A DNA stretch of 16,323 bases, taken from the NCBI GenBank assembly GCA_019117105.1, contig DXAH01000011.1, positions 1 to 16,323 of the forward strand. Direction: 5' to 3'. This document shows, piece by piece, positions 6,715 through 13,096 of this stretch; position 1 is the stretch's first letter; every line of letters begins with the position of its first letter. Source of the DNA: Duodenibacillus intestinigallinarum. GTDB lineage: Bacteria > Pseudomonadota > Gammaproteobacteria > Burkholderiales > Burkholderiaceae_F. Made by a program: the position numbers and the translations under genes. The notes under the pieces were generated by a model. The model did no database searches. It saw only the letters and a list, made by a program, of their open reading frames with translations, and was not told the DNA's origin.

Positions 6715-7123
6715 GGTCGCGCGCCTCCTGCTTTGCGAGAGCTTCGGCGACATATTTCTTGATCAGATCTTGTCTGGAAATTTCGCCTCGAACCATTTTC
6801 CATAGATCTTCAACTTCATTAGCTGGAACTGTTCGGCCTTCGCATGCCGATGTATGGACAGCGGCCGCAATTGCAGATTCAGCACTGGGAAAAATTCCGT
6901 ATCGTTGCTTGACCGGCTTAAGTGTCAATTCAATGCTCAATCCGATTGCTTCCGCATACCGCTGGAGAGCAGATAAAGTGACGTCGGCTCCTGTAAGCAG
7001 ACGTTTTTCGAGACGCGCAACCGCCGATTGAGTCGTGGCCATTGCTCGGGCAACTTCGGTTTGCGACAGGCCATGTTCCTTTCTGTAAAAGACCATGGCG
7101 GAGGTGTGAGTAGCAAGGTCCAT
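6707..7123 (-). CDS. Two-domain antitoxin: Xre HTH fused to a VbhA-like Fic inhibitor
   Basis: A 138-residue protein. Residues about 12-68 are an Xre helix-turn-helix (KEHGLSQTEVARAM, TTQSAVARLEKR). Residues about 80-130 resemble VbhA, the small antitoxin of the Fic toxin VbhT: a helix AESAIAAAVHTSACEG followed by EVEDLWKMVRGEISRQDLIKKY, matching the VbhA pattern of a helix ending in E-G and then VxGE-xx-DxIK. T91-x3-E95-G96 fits the [ST]xxxE[GN] motif whose glutamate blocks ATP gamma-phosphate binding in Fic. One protein should therefore neutralise the toxin and repress the operon. ATG 7123 is preferred over the longer TTG start at 7234, since a good -10 box lies between them. No strong ribosome site is seen. 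The downstream end overlaps fic. The VbhA assignment is from remembered sequence, not a search. Confidence 0.8.
   Translation of the reverse strand: MDLATHTSAMVFYRKEHGLSQTEVARAMATTQSAVARLEKRLLTGADVTLSALQRYAEAIGLSIELTLKPVKQRYGIFPSAESAIAAAVHTSACEGRTVPANEVEDLWKMVRGEISRQDLIKKYVAEALAKQEARDRV
6724..6729 (-). promoter_or_regulatory. Ribosome binding site that fixes the fic start
   Basis: On the minus strand this reads AGGAGG, the complete anti-16S complement, 9 bases before GTG 6714. It lies inside the last codons of the antitoxin gene, so ribosomes finishing the antitoxin pass over it. Confidence 0.75.
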
Positions 7124-7143
7124 TGCAGTTAAAACAGAAAGAA

Positions 7144-7162
7144 TTTGCGATATTATAGCAAA
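7144..7162 (-). promoter_or_regulatory. Extended -10 promoter overlapped by a palindromic operator
   Basis: On the minus strand TGCTATAAT (a perfect TATAAT at 7152-7157 with a TG extension) should start transcription about 20 bases before ATG 7123. The -35 region is poor, as extended -10 promoters allow. The whole element is a 19-base palindrome centred on 7153: TTTGC arms and ATA/TAT inner arms match in 8 of 9 pairs. This is the size and placement expected for an Xre-dimer operator, so the antitoxin probably represses its own operon here. A second, shorter inverted repeat, GTCA-N4-TGAC, lies at 7166-7177. Confidence 0.7.
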
Positions 7163-7352
7163 AGAGTCATATTTGACGCTTTTTGATAAACGGTTACAGT
7201 CACCGATGCTAGTGAATTTTCTTGCCGGCGTCACAAGCTTCTTTGTTGCTGCCGGAGATGACTTTTCTCTTAGTCACACTGGTTCACGGCAAGCGGCAAC
7301 CGCCTTCTTGGGGGATGTGGTTTTTTGGTGCCGAACAACAGAAAAGAAAAAA

Positions 7353-7384
7353 GGCCTGAGAACAAATTTTCTCAAGCCCTTTTT
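7353..7384. terminator. Bidirectional terminator, mainly for tRNA-Ser
   Basis: GGC plus TGAGAA (7353-7362) pairs with TTCTCA plus GCC (7369-7378), with one C/A mismatch. The stem has T residues after it on the plus strand (7380-7384) and a longer T-rich run on the minus strand. It lies between the Fic module promoter and the tRNA-Ser 3' end, so it should stop the leftward tRNA transcript before the toxin operon. Confidence 0.75.
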
Positions 7385-7440
7385 CCTTTGCACTTCAAGG
7401 TGATTATCACTAATCACTAACGCGCAGTTTTTGTATTTTT

Positions 7441-7534
7441 TGGCGGAGAAGGAGGGATTCGAACCCTCGAGACCAGTTATTTTTGATCTGCACCCTTAGC
7501 AGGGGTGTGCCTTCAGCCACTCGGCCACTTCTCC
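7441..7534 (-). tRNA. tRNA-Ser, anticodon GCU
   Basis: The minus strand folds into a class II tRNA. The acceptor GGAGAAG pairs with CTTCTCC. The anticodon stem ACACCC/GGGTGC holds CTGCTAA, anticodon GCT. A long variable arm follows, then the T arm GAGGG/CCCTC with loop TTCGAAT, a G discriminator and encoded CCA. The long variable arm and anticodon identify the serine tRNA for AGC/AGU codons. Its 3' end points to the AT-rich Fic module, the usual side for islands to insert. Confidence 0.95.
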
Positions 7535-7584
7535 GACCGCGCAAATTCCACCATACATGGAAAAGCAATTGCGGTGAGCGCTGA

Positions 7585-7613
7585 ATATTACAGAAAAGTT
7601 CGGATGATTGCAA
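7585..7613 (-). promoter_or_regulatory. Probable promoter of tRNA-Ser
   Basis: On the minus strand TTGCAA (7608-7613) and TAATAT (7585-7590) are separated by exactly 17 bases. Transcription would start near 7578, leaving a 5' leader of about 44 bases to be removed by RNase P. Confidence 0.5.
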
Positions 7614-7643
7614 AAACGCCATTACAAAAATCGGCATCAAACA

Positions 7644-7671
7644 TTCGCAGCTGCCTGAGGCCAACTAAAAT
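7644..7671 (+). promoter_or_regulatory. Possible promoter of the DMT permease gene
   Basis: TTCGCA (7644-7649), 16 bases, then TAAAAT (7666-7671). Transcription would begin about 20 bases before ATG 7699. The -10 is good and the -35 moderate. Confidence 0.38.
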
Positions 7672-7698
7672 CCGCTCAACGAATTTTGTCCGAGCCAA

Positions 7699-8589
7699 AT
7701 GAACCGACTTTTCTTTCTGGGTTTTCTCTTTACCGTCATTGCCTCCGTCTTTTGGGGCGCCATGGGTACGGCCGTGCAGCATCTGTTTCAGATCAAAAGC
7801 GGCTTTTTTGCTCTGGGTCTTGTGACGTTGCGTCAGTTGTCAGCCGGGGTGCTGTTTGTGGCTATCGGCACGCTGATCATGCCTCGAAAGATGTGGTCGA
7901 TTTTCAATGACCGCAAGCTTTTATTGGAAATCCTCACGAGTGGTGCGCTGGTGTTTTTGGCCCACTTCTGCTTTTTTCAATCGATTTCCTACTCCAATGC
8001 CGGTACCGCTGCGATTTTTCTGACGCTCAATCCCATGCTGGCCGGTCTGTGGCTGACGCTGGTAAGAGGTACGAAGATGTCGTCCGTGGAGTGCATTTGT
8101 GCCGTATTGGCCGCTGCCGGCGTAGCGCTGATGGTGACCGATGGCGACTTCTCCGGTCTGAAGTTCTCGCCGATGGCCGTCGTTTGGGGACTCTGTTCGG
8201 CAGTGTTTGCAACGGCCTTCAGCATTCAACCGCAGAAGCCTTCGGCAAAGGCCGGTGTTACGGTTGTTGTGGCATGGGCATTTCTCTTCGGCGGAGTGAT
8301 TGCTTCTTTCTTCTGCCCGCCCTGGACGCTTAATGTAAATTGGAACTGGGTGGTGACGGCCGATTTTGCCTTTATCGTGGTTTTTGGCACGGTGGCGGCA
8401 TTCTGGCTTTATCTTACCGGGTTGAAATACATTTCCCCGGTGGTCTCCGGTTTGGTGGTGTGTCTCGAGCCGCTCTCTGCCATCGTTTTCTCGATGGTGC
8501 TTTTGGGGGATGTGCTCGGACTTTGGCAGGCAGTAGGCGTGGTGCTGGTGCTTGCCAATATCTGCCTGCTTGCTTTGGCGCGTCGATAG
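7699..8589 (+). CDS. DMT-superfamily permease (EamA family)
   Basis: A 296-residue inner-membrane protein with about ten hydrophobic helices arranged as two EamA repeats (about 8-138 and 150-292). Typical repeat features are visible: FWGAMGTAVQ in helix 1, LRQLSAG in helix 2, and the pattern SISYSNAGTAAIFLTLNPMLAG at the end of repeat 1. Its counterpart GLKYISPVVSG with CLEPLSAIVFS is in repeat 2. Such proteins export or import small metabolites such as amino acids or purines; the substrate cannot be read. ATG 7699 is preceded by no clear ribosome site, but helix 1 begins immediately after it. It has no operon partner, being divergent from tRNA-Ser, and its stop lies one base from the stop of the converging queH. 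Confidence 0.87.
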   Translation: MNRLFFLGFLFTVIASVFWGAMGTAVQHLFQIKSGFFALGLVTLRQLSAGVLFVAIGTLIMPRKMWSIFNDRKLLLEILTSGALVFLAHFCFFQSISYSNAGTAAIFLTLNPMLAGLWLTLVRGTKMSSVECICAVLAAAGVALMVTDGDFSGLKFSPMAVVWGLCSAVFATAFSIQPQKPSAKAGVTVVVAWAFLFGGVIASFFCPPWTLNVNWNWVVTADFAFIVVFGTVAAFWLYLTGLKYISPVVSGLVVCLEPLSAIVFSMVLLGDVLGLWQAVGVVLVLANICLLALARR

Positions 8590-8590
8590 G

Positions 8591-9193
8591 TTAAATCGAA
8601 GTTTTGTTCGATTGTGCCGAGATGCGTGATGCTATCTCGGCAGCACGCTTTTGGGCGTCGCGATATGAAAATTCGCAGCCGCACCATGTTTGGTTGTAAA
8701 AACCGTAGAACTTCAAAAGCGCATTGCGGCGGTCCTGCAGACCGTCTTTTCTCCAGTTCTTGTCCCAGTATTGAACGTCATCGTACTGAGCAGCCGCTTC
8801 TTTGCCTGCAGCATTGACCTGGTCAAGATTTTTCCAGCGGCTTGAAGCCAGGGTGGTGGTAAAACGGGCAATGCCACGGTCGTGGGCCAGCTTGGCCGCT
8901 GCACGCAGGCGAACTGAGAAACAGACCGTGCATCGGCGGCCGCGTTCGGGTTCATTTTCGAGTCCCTTGACGGCATCAAGCCATGCTTTGTGATCCCAGT
9001 CGCCGTCGACGACCTCCACGCCGAGTTTTTGACAGTGTGCCGTGAGTTCGTTTTTTCTCTTCTCGTACTCGGCCTGAGGGAAGATGTTAGGGTTGAAATA
9101 GAAGACGACGGGACGGATGTCGTGAGCGAGCATCCACTCGAGCACGGCCGCGGAACACGGCGCGCAGCAACTGTGAAGAATGACTGTTTCCAT
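8591..9193 (-). CDS. queH: Epoxyqueuosine reductase QueH
   Basis: A 200-residue cytosolic enzyme of the former DUF208 family, which reduces epoxyqueuosine to queuosine in tRNAs with GUN anticodons and replaces the cobalamin enzyme QueG. The signature cysteines are present: HSCCAPCS at the N-terminus (C9, C10, C13) and RRCTVCFSVRL (C88, C91). The CC pair and the CxxC pair are the known 4Fe-4S ligands. TTTLASSRWKN and a late CGCEFSYRDA (C171, C173) are also typical. ATG 9193 is chosen because HSCC follows at once, as in the family; the longer TTG start at 9241 adds 16 unrelated residues and lacks a ribosome site. A short perfect palindrome lies in the leader. It is divergent from rpsU and convergent with the DMT permease. 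Confidence 0.92.
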   Translation of the reverse strand: METVILHSCCAPCSAAVLEWMLAHDIRPVVFYFNPNIFPQAEYEKRKNELTAHCQKLGVEVVDGDWDHKAWLDAVKGLENEPERGRRCTVCFSVRLRAAAKLAHDRGIARFTTTLASSRWKNLDQVNAAGKEAAAQYDDVQYWDKNWRKDGLQDRRNALLKFYGFYNQTWCGCEFSYRDAQKRAAEIASRISAQSNKTSI

Positions 9194-9196
9194 GGT

Positions 9197-9210
9197 GGCT
9201 AAGTTTAGCC
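9197..9210. repeat. Perfect 14-base palindrome just before queH
   Basis: GGCTAA-GT-TTAGCC, two 6-base arms with a 2-base centre, placed 3 bases before the queH ATG. In the queH mRNA it would form a hairpin between a GAGG and the start codon. It could bring the two closer together or be a repressor site. It may also be chance. Confidence 0.4.
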
Positions 9211-9261
9211 TCGCGGATGTGACAAAAGCCTGAATTCGCAAAAAAATATTGGGTCTCTGTG

Positions 9262-9290
9262 TTTACTTTATGTCGGTTTTGTGTCAGAAT
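9262..9290 (+). promoter_or_regulatory. Promoter of the rpsU operon
   Basis: TTTACT (9262-9267), a 17-base spacer, and CAGAAT (9285-9290), each a 4 of 6 match. Transcription would start near 9297, leaving a leader of about 114 bases before rpsU. Confidence 0.5.
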
Positions 9291-9310
9291 GCGGACTCTC
9301 TAATTTTTTT

Positions 9311-9329
9311 GGCGCACCGGATTTGCGCC
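9311..9329 (+). other. Hairpin in the rpsU leader
   Basis: GGCGCA (9311-9316) pairs with TGCGCC (9324-9329) around 7 bases. It lies close to the predicted 5' end of the transcript and has no T tract after it, so it is more likely to protect or regulate the leader than to terminate. Confidence 0.4.
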
Positions 9330-9410
9330 CGCGACCGATCGAGATACGACGGCGCCGGCAATCCCGTGCGATGTATCAACAACTAACATCCTAGGATCAG
9401 GTGCTTATCA

Positions 9411-9623
9411 ATGCCCACCATTCGCGTTAAGGAAAACGAACCCTTTGAGGTTGCGCTTCGTCGTTTCAAGCGCACCATCGAAAAGTCCGGCCTGCTGACC
9501 GAGCTTCGTGCCCGTGAGTTCTACGAAAAGCCCACGGCAGAACGTAAGCGCAAGAAGGCTGCTGCCATCAAGCGTCACTACAAGCGTCTTCGCAGCATGA
9601 TGCTGCCCAAGAAGCTGTACTAA
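9411..9623 (+). CDS. rpsU: 30S ribosomal protein S21
   Basis: A 70-residue, very basic protein with the family length and sequence: PTIRVKENEPFEVALRRFKR at the start, FYEKPTAERKRKKAAAIKR in the middle. S21 sits on the 30S platform near the 3' end of 16S rRNA and helps initiation. AGGTG lies about 7 bases before ATG 9411. This is the first gene of the macromolecular-synthesis operon; a strong terminator follows it, so S21 mRNA should be made in large excess over the downstream genes. Confidence 0.97.
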   Translation: MPTIRVKENEPFEVALRRFKRTIEKSGLLTELRAREFYEKPTAERKRKKAAAIKRHYKRLRSMMLPKKLY

Positions 9624-9690
9624 TCGCTCGCGCAGTACAGACTGAAGCCGGCATTGATTAAGACGCCGGAATTAGCTTGATAAGCCAGAG

Positions 9691-9728
9691 AAAGACGGCC
9701 GTCTCGACAGTGAGTTGGCCGTTTTTTC
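9691..9728 (+). terminator. Strong terminator between rpsU and yqeY
   Basis: ACGGCC (9695-9700) pairs with GGCCGT (9717-9722). The stem can be extended outward by A-T and G-T pairs, has a small CTC/GAG stem inside the loop, and is followed by six T residues. It sits 20 bases before yqeY and should limit readthrough from rpsU. A weaker CCGGC/GCCGG hairpin (9648-9669) precedes it. Confidence 0.8.
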
Positions 9729-9747
9729 TTGCAGTTGGAGAAAAAGA

Positions 9748-10194
9748 ATGACGATCAAGGAACGCATTACCGAAGACATGAAGAGCGCCATGCGTGCACA
9801 CGATACGGCACGCCTGTCGGCTCTGCGCTTGCTGCTGGCCGCTATTAAGCAGCGCGAAGTGGATGACCGCGTTGAGGCCACCGACGAACTCGTGACCGGC
9901 GTCATTGGCAAGCTTATCAAGCAGCGCCGCGACTCCGTGAAGCAGTATACGGATGCCGGCCGCGCTGACCTCGCGCAGAAGGAACAGGACGAAATCGATA
10001 CGTTGTCGGTGTACATGCCCGCCCAGATGTCCGACGACGACATCAAGGCAATCGTGGCGGCAGCTATCGAAGAAACCGGCGCCAGCGGCATGGCTGCCAT
10101 GGGCAAGGTCATGGGCATCGTCAAGGCCAAGTGCGCCGGCAAGGCTGATATGGGTCGCGTGTCAGCGCTTGTGAAGGCAGCTCTGTCGGCCTAA
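9748..10194 (+). CDS. yqeY: GatB/YqeY-domain protein
   Basis: 148 residues, the usual length of stand-alone YqeY proteins, which resemble the tail domain of the amidotransferase subunit GatB that contacts tRNA. The family pattern is clear: TIKERITEDMKSAMRAHDTARLSALRLLLAAIKQ, then QRRDSVKQYTDAGR, then YMPAQMSDDDI and MGKVMGIVKAKCAGKADM. The biochemical role of stand-alone YqeY is not established. GGAG lies 7 bases before ATG 9748, which is why I prefer it to the in-frame start at 9715, which lies within the preceding terminator. The rpsU-yqeY-dnaG order is common in Betaproteobacteria and Gram-positives. A terminator on each side separates it from both neighbours. Confidence 0.95.
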   Translation: MTIKERITEDMKSAMRAHDTARLSALRLLLAAIKQREVDDRVEATDELVTGVIGKLIKQRRDSVKQYTDAGRADLAQKEQDEIDTLSVYMPAQMSDDDIKAIVAAAIEETGASGMAAMGKVMGIVKAKCAGKADMGRVSALVKAALSA

Positions 10195-10251
10195 CAGGCG
10201 TTTCAGGCGCAATGAGCTGCAGTCCGATTCGGGCTGTAGCGCTGAAGGAAG

Positions 10252-10315
10252 CTGCGGTGAGCACCAGGCCGGCGAGCAATCGTCTCGGTTCGGCGCACCG
10301 CAGTTTTTGTTTTTT
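10252..10315 (+). terminator. Terminator/attenuator just upstream of dnaG
   Basis: CTGCGGTG (10252-10259) pairs perfectly with CACCGCAG (10296-10303); the intervening 36 bases can form an inner CGAG/CTCG hairpin. Five T, a G and six T follow. The T tract ends about 20 bases before the dnaG ATG, so primase should be made only by readthrough, as with the terminator before dnaG in E. coli. Confidence 0.8.
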
Positions 10316-10336
10316 CACTCTTTTTTCTGGCAGCAA

Positions 10337-12220
10337 ATGATCCCGGAGAGTTTCATTCAAGAGCTTTTGAGCCGCATTGACATTGTTGAAGTGATCAACA
10401 AGGTCTCGCCCTTGAAGCGCACCGGGAAGAATTTCATGTGCTGCTGTCCGTTTCACAAGGAAAAGACGCCGTCTTTTTCCGTGAGCCAGCAAAAGCAGTT
10501 CTTCAAGTGCTTCGGCTGCGGAGCATCCGGCAATGTCATCGGCTTTCTCATGCGCTATGAGGGGCTCTCGTATCCGGAAGCCATCCGAAAACTTGCCGAA
10601 TCGATCGGTATGACGGTGCCCGAAGCCCCGCGTGAGCGTGAACAACGCACGCGTGTGCGCTCGCTGACCGACATGATGAAGGCGGCTTCCGACTACTATT
10701 GCGCCAGTCTGAGAACCAATACCCGCACGATTGAGTATCTCAAACGTCGCGGCATCACGGGAGAGACGGCCGCTCGCTTTGCGCTGGGCTATTCGCCTGA
10801 TTCATGGCAACCGCTCAAGGACGTGTTCGGCGAGCAGTACGCCAGCAAGGATCTCGAAGAAGAAGGCGGCTGCGGACTTGTGATTCACAACGGAGACAAA
10901 CGTTACGATCGTTTCCGTGGGCGTCTGATGTTTCCGATCCGCAATCCACGCGGCCAGGTGATCGCCTTTGGCGCCCGAACTCTCAACGGCGACGAGCACC
11001 CGAAGTATCTCAATAGTCCCGAGACGGCGCTTTATCACAAGAGTCGTGAAATCTACGGTCTCTATGAGGCCTCAGCCAGCATCCGAGAAAAGCATCGCGC
11101 CATTGTCTGCGAAGGCTACATGGACGTGATACAGCTTTCGCAGGCGGGTTTTACCGAAGCGTGTGCGGCACTCGGTACGGCTGTGACCGCCGAGCATGTG
11201 CAAAAACTCTTGCGTTCGGTTGATACGGTTTACTTCAGTTTCGACGGCGACAGCGCCGGTCAGCACGCGCTGCGTCGCGCTCTGGAGGCGGCTCTGCCCG
11301 TTGTGGAAGACGATCAGGAAATCCGTTTTGTCGTTCTACCGCCCGAGCATGATCCCGATAGCCTCATCAAGGAAAGGGGAGCTCAGGCCTTTGAAGACGA
11401 ATTGAAAAAGAGCCTGACGCTTACGCAGTATTTCGTGCGTTCGGTGTCCGAAGGCAAGGATTTGGGCACGGCCGAAGGCCGTAGCCAGTTTGTGGCAGAA
11501 AGTAAGCCCCTGATTGTGTCGATGCGCTCGGCGCCCATTTTGCGCAAGCAGTTGGTGGGCGAACTCGCCATGCACGCTCGCATGAGCCCTGATGAAGTTG
11601 AGCGCTTATGCGGCATTGCCACAGTAAGAAAGCTCCCTGCAGCCAACCCCGCAACGGGGATGCGCTTTGACGCGAGGCGCAATCGAAGCTACGGCGGCGG
11701 TGCGTTACGAAAGCCCTTTTTCGGCACTGGCGCCGAACCCGTGTCGCTAGCTCCCACAGGAGATATTCGCGAGCGCTTGCTGCAAAACATCCTCAACTAC
11801 CCGGCGCTGGCCGTGGAGTTTTCCTCCCGCATCGAAGAGGAATTCGTCGGCAGCGAGGTGGAAGCCGCCCGCGAAATTCTTGAAGTCTGGCGCACCGTGA
11901 CCGGAGAAGAGGAGCCGCTGTTGCAGAGTCAATTGATTTTGGAGCGATTGCAGTCAAGTCGGCACTACGCACACTACTGTGATCTGGTGGCGCGTGAGAT
12001 GGTGCTGCAAACTCCGGAAAATGCCGCTCGCGTCGAGGTGGAGCTCACGTTTGACCGGCTTGAGCTTCAGCGCATCGAAGCCAATCTTATGCAGGCTACG
12101 CTCGAAGCCAAGCCCGACATCCGGCGCGTCATGGGACTTGACGCCAAGCGCAAAGTTCTCAAGGCCCGCATCGATGAAGTGCAAAAGCAGTTTGCGCTTC
12201 ACCATGGTGCGGACATCTAG
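10337..12220 (+). CDS. dnaG: DNA primase
   Basis: A 627-residue primase (E. coli 581) that makes RNA primers at the replication fork with DnaB helicase. The N-terminal zinc site is CPFH plus CFGC (C37, H40, C58, C61). The central TOPRIM domain has the catalytic acids: E259 in CEGYMDVI, and D303 and D305 in FDGDSAG. YLNSPETALYHKSREIYGL is the usual polymerase-domain motif. A Gly/Pro/Arg-rich linker at about 445-480 leads to the C-terminal helicase-binding domain. ATG 10337 is chosen because MIPESFIQELLSRIDIV is the family start; the in-frame TTG at 10307 lies in the terminator T tract. The ribosome site is weak, which with the terminator suggests low expression. The TAG stop shares the bases CTAG with the stop of the convergent exporter gene. 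Confidence 0.97.
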   Translation: MIPESFIQELLSRIDIVEVINKVSPLKRTGKNFMCCCPFHKEKTPSFSVSQQKQFFKCFGCGASGNVIGFLMRYEGLSYPEAIRKLAESIGMTVPEAPREREQRTRVRSLTDMMKAASDYYCASLRTNTRTIEYLKRRGITGETAARFALGYSPDSWQPLKDVFGEQYASKDLEEEGGCGLVIHNGDKRYDRFRGRLMFPIRNPRGQVIAFGARTLNGDEHPKYLNSPETALYHKSREIYGLYEASASIREKHRAIVCEGYMDVIQLSQAGFTEACAALGTAVTAEHVQKLLRSVDTVYFSFDGDSAGQHALRRALEAALPVVEDDQEIRFVVLPPEHDPDSLIKERGAQAFEDELKKSLTLTQYFVRSVSEGKDLGTAEGRSQFVAESKPLIVSMRSAPILRKQLVGELAMHARMSPDEVERLCGIATVRKLPAANPATGMRFDARRNRSYGGGALRKPFFGTGAEPVSLAPTGDIRERLLQNILNYPALAVEFSSRIEEEFVGSEVEAAREILEVWRTVTGEEEPLLQSQLILERLQSSRHYAHYCDLVAREMVLQTPENAARVEVELTFDRLELQRIEANLMQATLEAKPDIRRVMGLDAKRKVLKARIDEVQKQFALHHGADI

Positions 12221-12831
12221 CCGATCGGATTGAACACGAGCGTGAGGGCGATCGCCCACATCACAAGGGCGATCAGCGTGTCAAGAATGCGGCATGCCTT
12301 CGGGTTTTGAAAGATTGGAAGCAGGAGTCGCGCTCCGAAACCGAGGCCGGTGAACCACAGTACGCTTGCCGTTAGGGCCCCCGAGGCAAATGTCCACTTC
12401 AAATCCTTGCCGTACTGAGCGGCAATGGAGCCGAGCAGCACGACCGTATCCAGATAAACGTGCGGATTTAGAAATGTGAAGGCCAGACACGATGTGATTG
12501 CCTTCATGAGTGAGCCCGCACCGACCTCCGAAATCTCCATTGACCCGTTGCCCGAAGCCGCTCGCCTTGCGGCTGAGATCCCGTAGACCGTCAGAAAAAG
12601 CGCGCCGCCCCAGCGGAAAAACTCCAGAAGCCACTCGTTGGTTCGTATCAGCGCACCCATCCCCGCTACGCCAGCGCAAATGCAAAGGATGTCACCTCCG
12701 ATGCACACGAGAACAACCGGCAGCACGTGCTGACGGAGCAGGCCCTGTCGGAGGACAAAGGCATTTTGCGCTCCGATGGCAATGATGAGACCGGCACCGG
12801 TTCCCAGACCGGAAAGAAACGTGGCAAGCAT
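12217..12831 (-). CDS. LysE/ArgO-type amino-acid exporter
   Basis: A 204-residue inner-membrane protein of about six helices, belonging to the LysE/ArgO branch that exports basic amino acids such as lysine or arginine. The start, ATFLSGLGTGAGLIIAIGAQNAFVLRQG, matches the LysE/ArgO N-terminus with its G-x-QN motif; FLNPHVYLDTVVLLGS is the second family motif. ATG 12831 is chosen by alignment to those proteins; a GTG 12 codons upstream (12867) gives an unusual hydrophilic leader, and neither has a clear ribosome site. The gene converges with dnaG and its stop overlaps the dnaG stop by four bases. It is divergent from glnK. No LysG/ArgP-type regulator is next to it, so lysine versus arginine cannot be decided. 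Confidence 0.88.
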   Translation of the reverse strand: MLATFLSGLGTGAGLIIAIGAQNAFVLRQGLLRQHVLPVVLVCIGGDILCICAGVAGMGALIRTNEWLLEFFRWGGALFLTVYGISAARRAASGNGSMEISEVGAGSLMKAITSCLAFTFLNPHVYLDTVVLLGSIAAQYGKDLKWTFASGALTASVLWFTGLGFGARLLLPIFQNPKACRILDTLIALVMWAIALTLVFNPIG

Positions 12832-13035
12832 GTGGCAAATCAAGTTCGGTGCGCGAAGGAAATGCACCAGAAACGGTTGAGGCTAAAGCAATGTGCTGAT
12901 CCGCTTCGGAGCAGTCGATGTTGCACACGAGGGAATCGACGGAGGAGCACTTTAGCCCAAAGTGAGTTGGTTCGTGTGAGAGTTCGTCGTGTTTTTTGGC
13001 GAACTCATTCGATTCAACAGCGCTTTCTTGCAATC

Positions 13036-13051
13036 TGGCACAGCGATTGCT
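13036..13051 (+). promoter_or_regulatory. Sigma-54 (-24/-12) promoter of glnK-amtB
   Basis: TGGCAC, five bases, TTGCT: the GG and GC elements have exactly the spacing of the RpoN consensus TGGCACG-N4-TTGCW, with only the seventh base (A for G) differing. Transcription would start near 13062, about 35 bases before glnK. This implies an NtrC-type activator and expression under nitrogen limitation. A possible NtrC half site, TGCACCA, is at 12863-12869; I see no complete NtrC palindrome. Confidence 0.85.
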
Positions 13052-13096
13052 TGTGTGGCAGATGGAATTTGTGCAACCAAAAAAAGGAGGCCGCGC

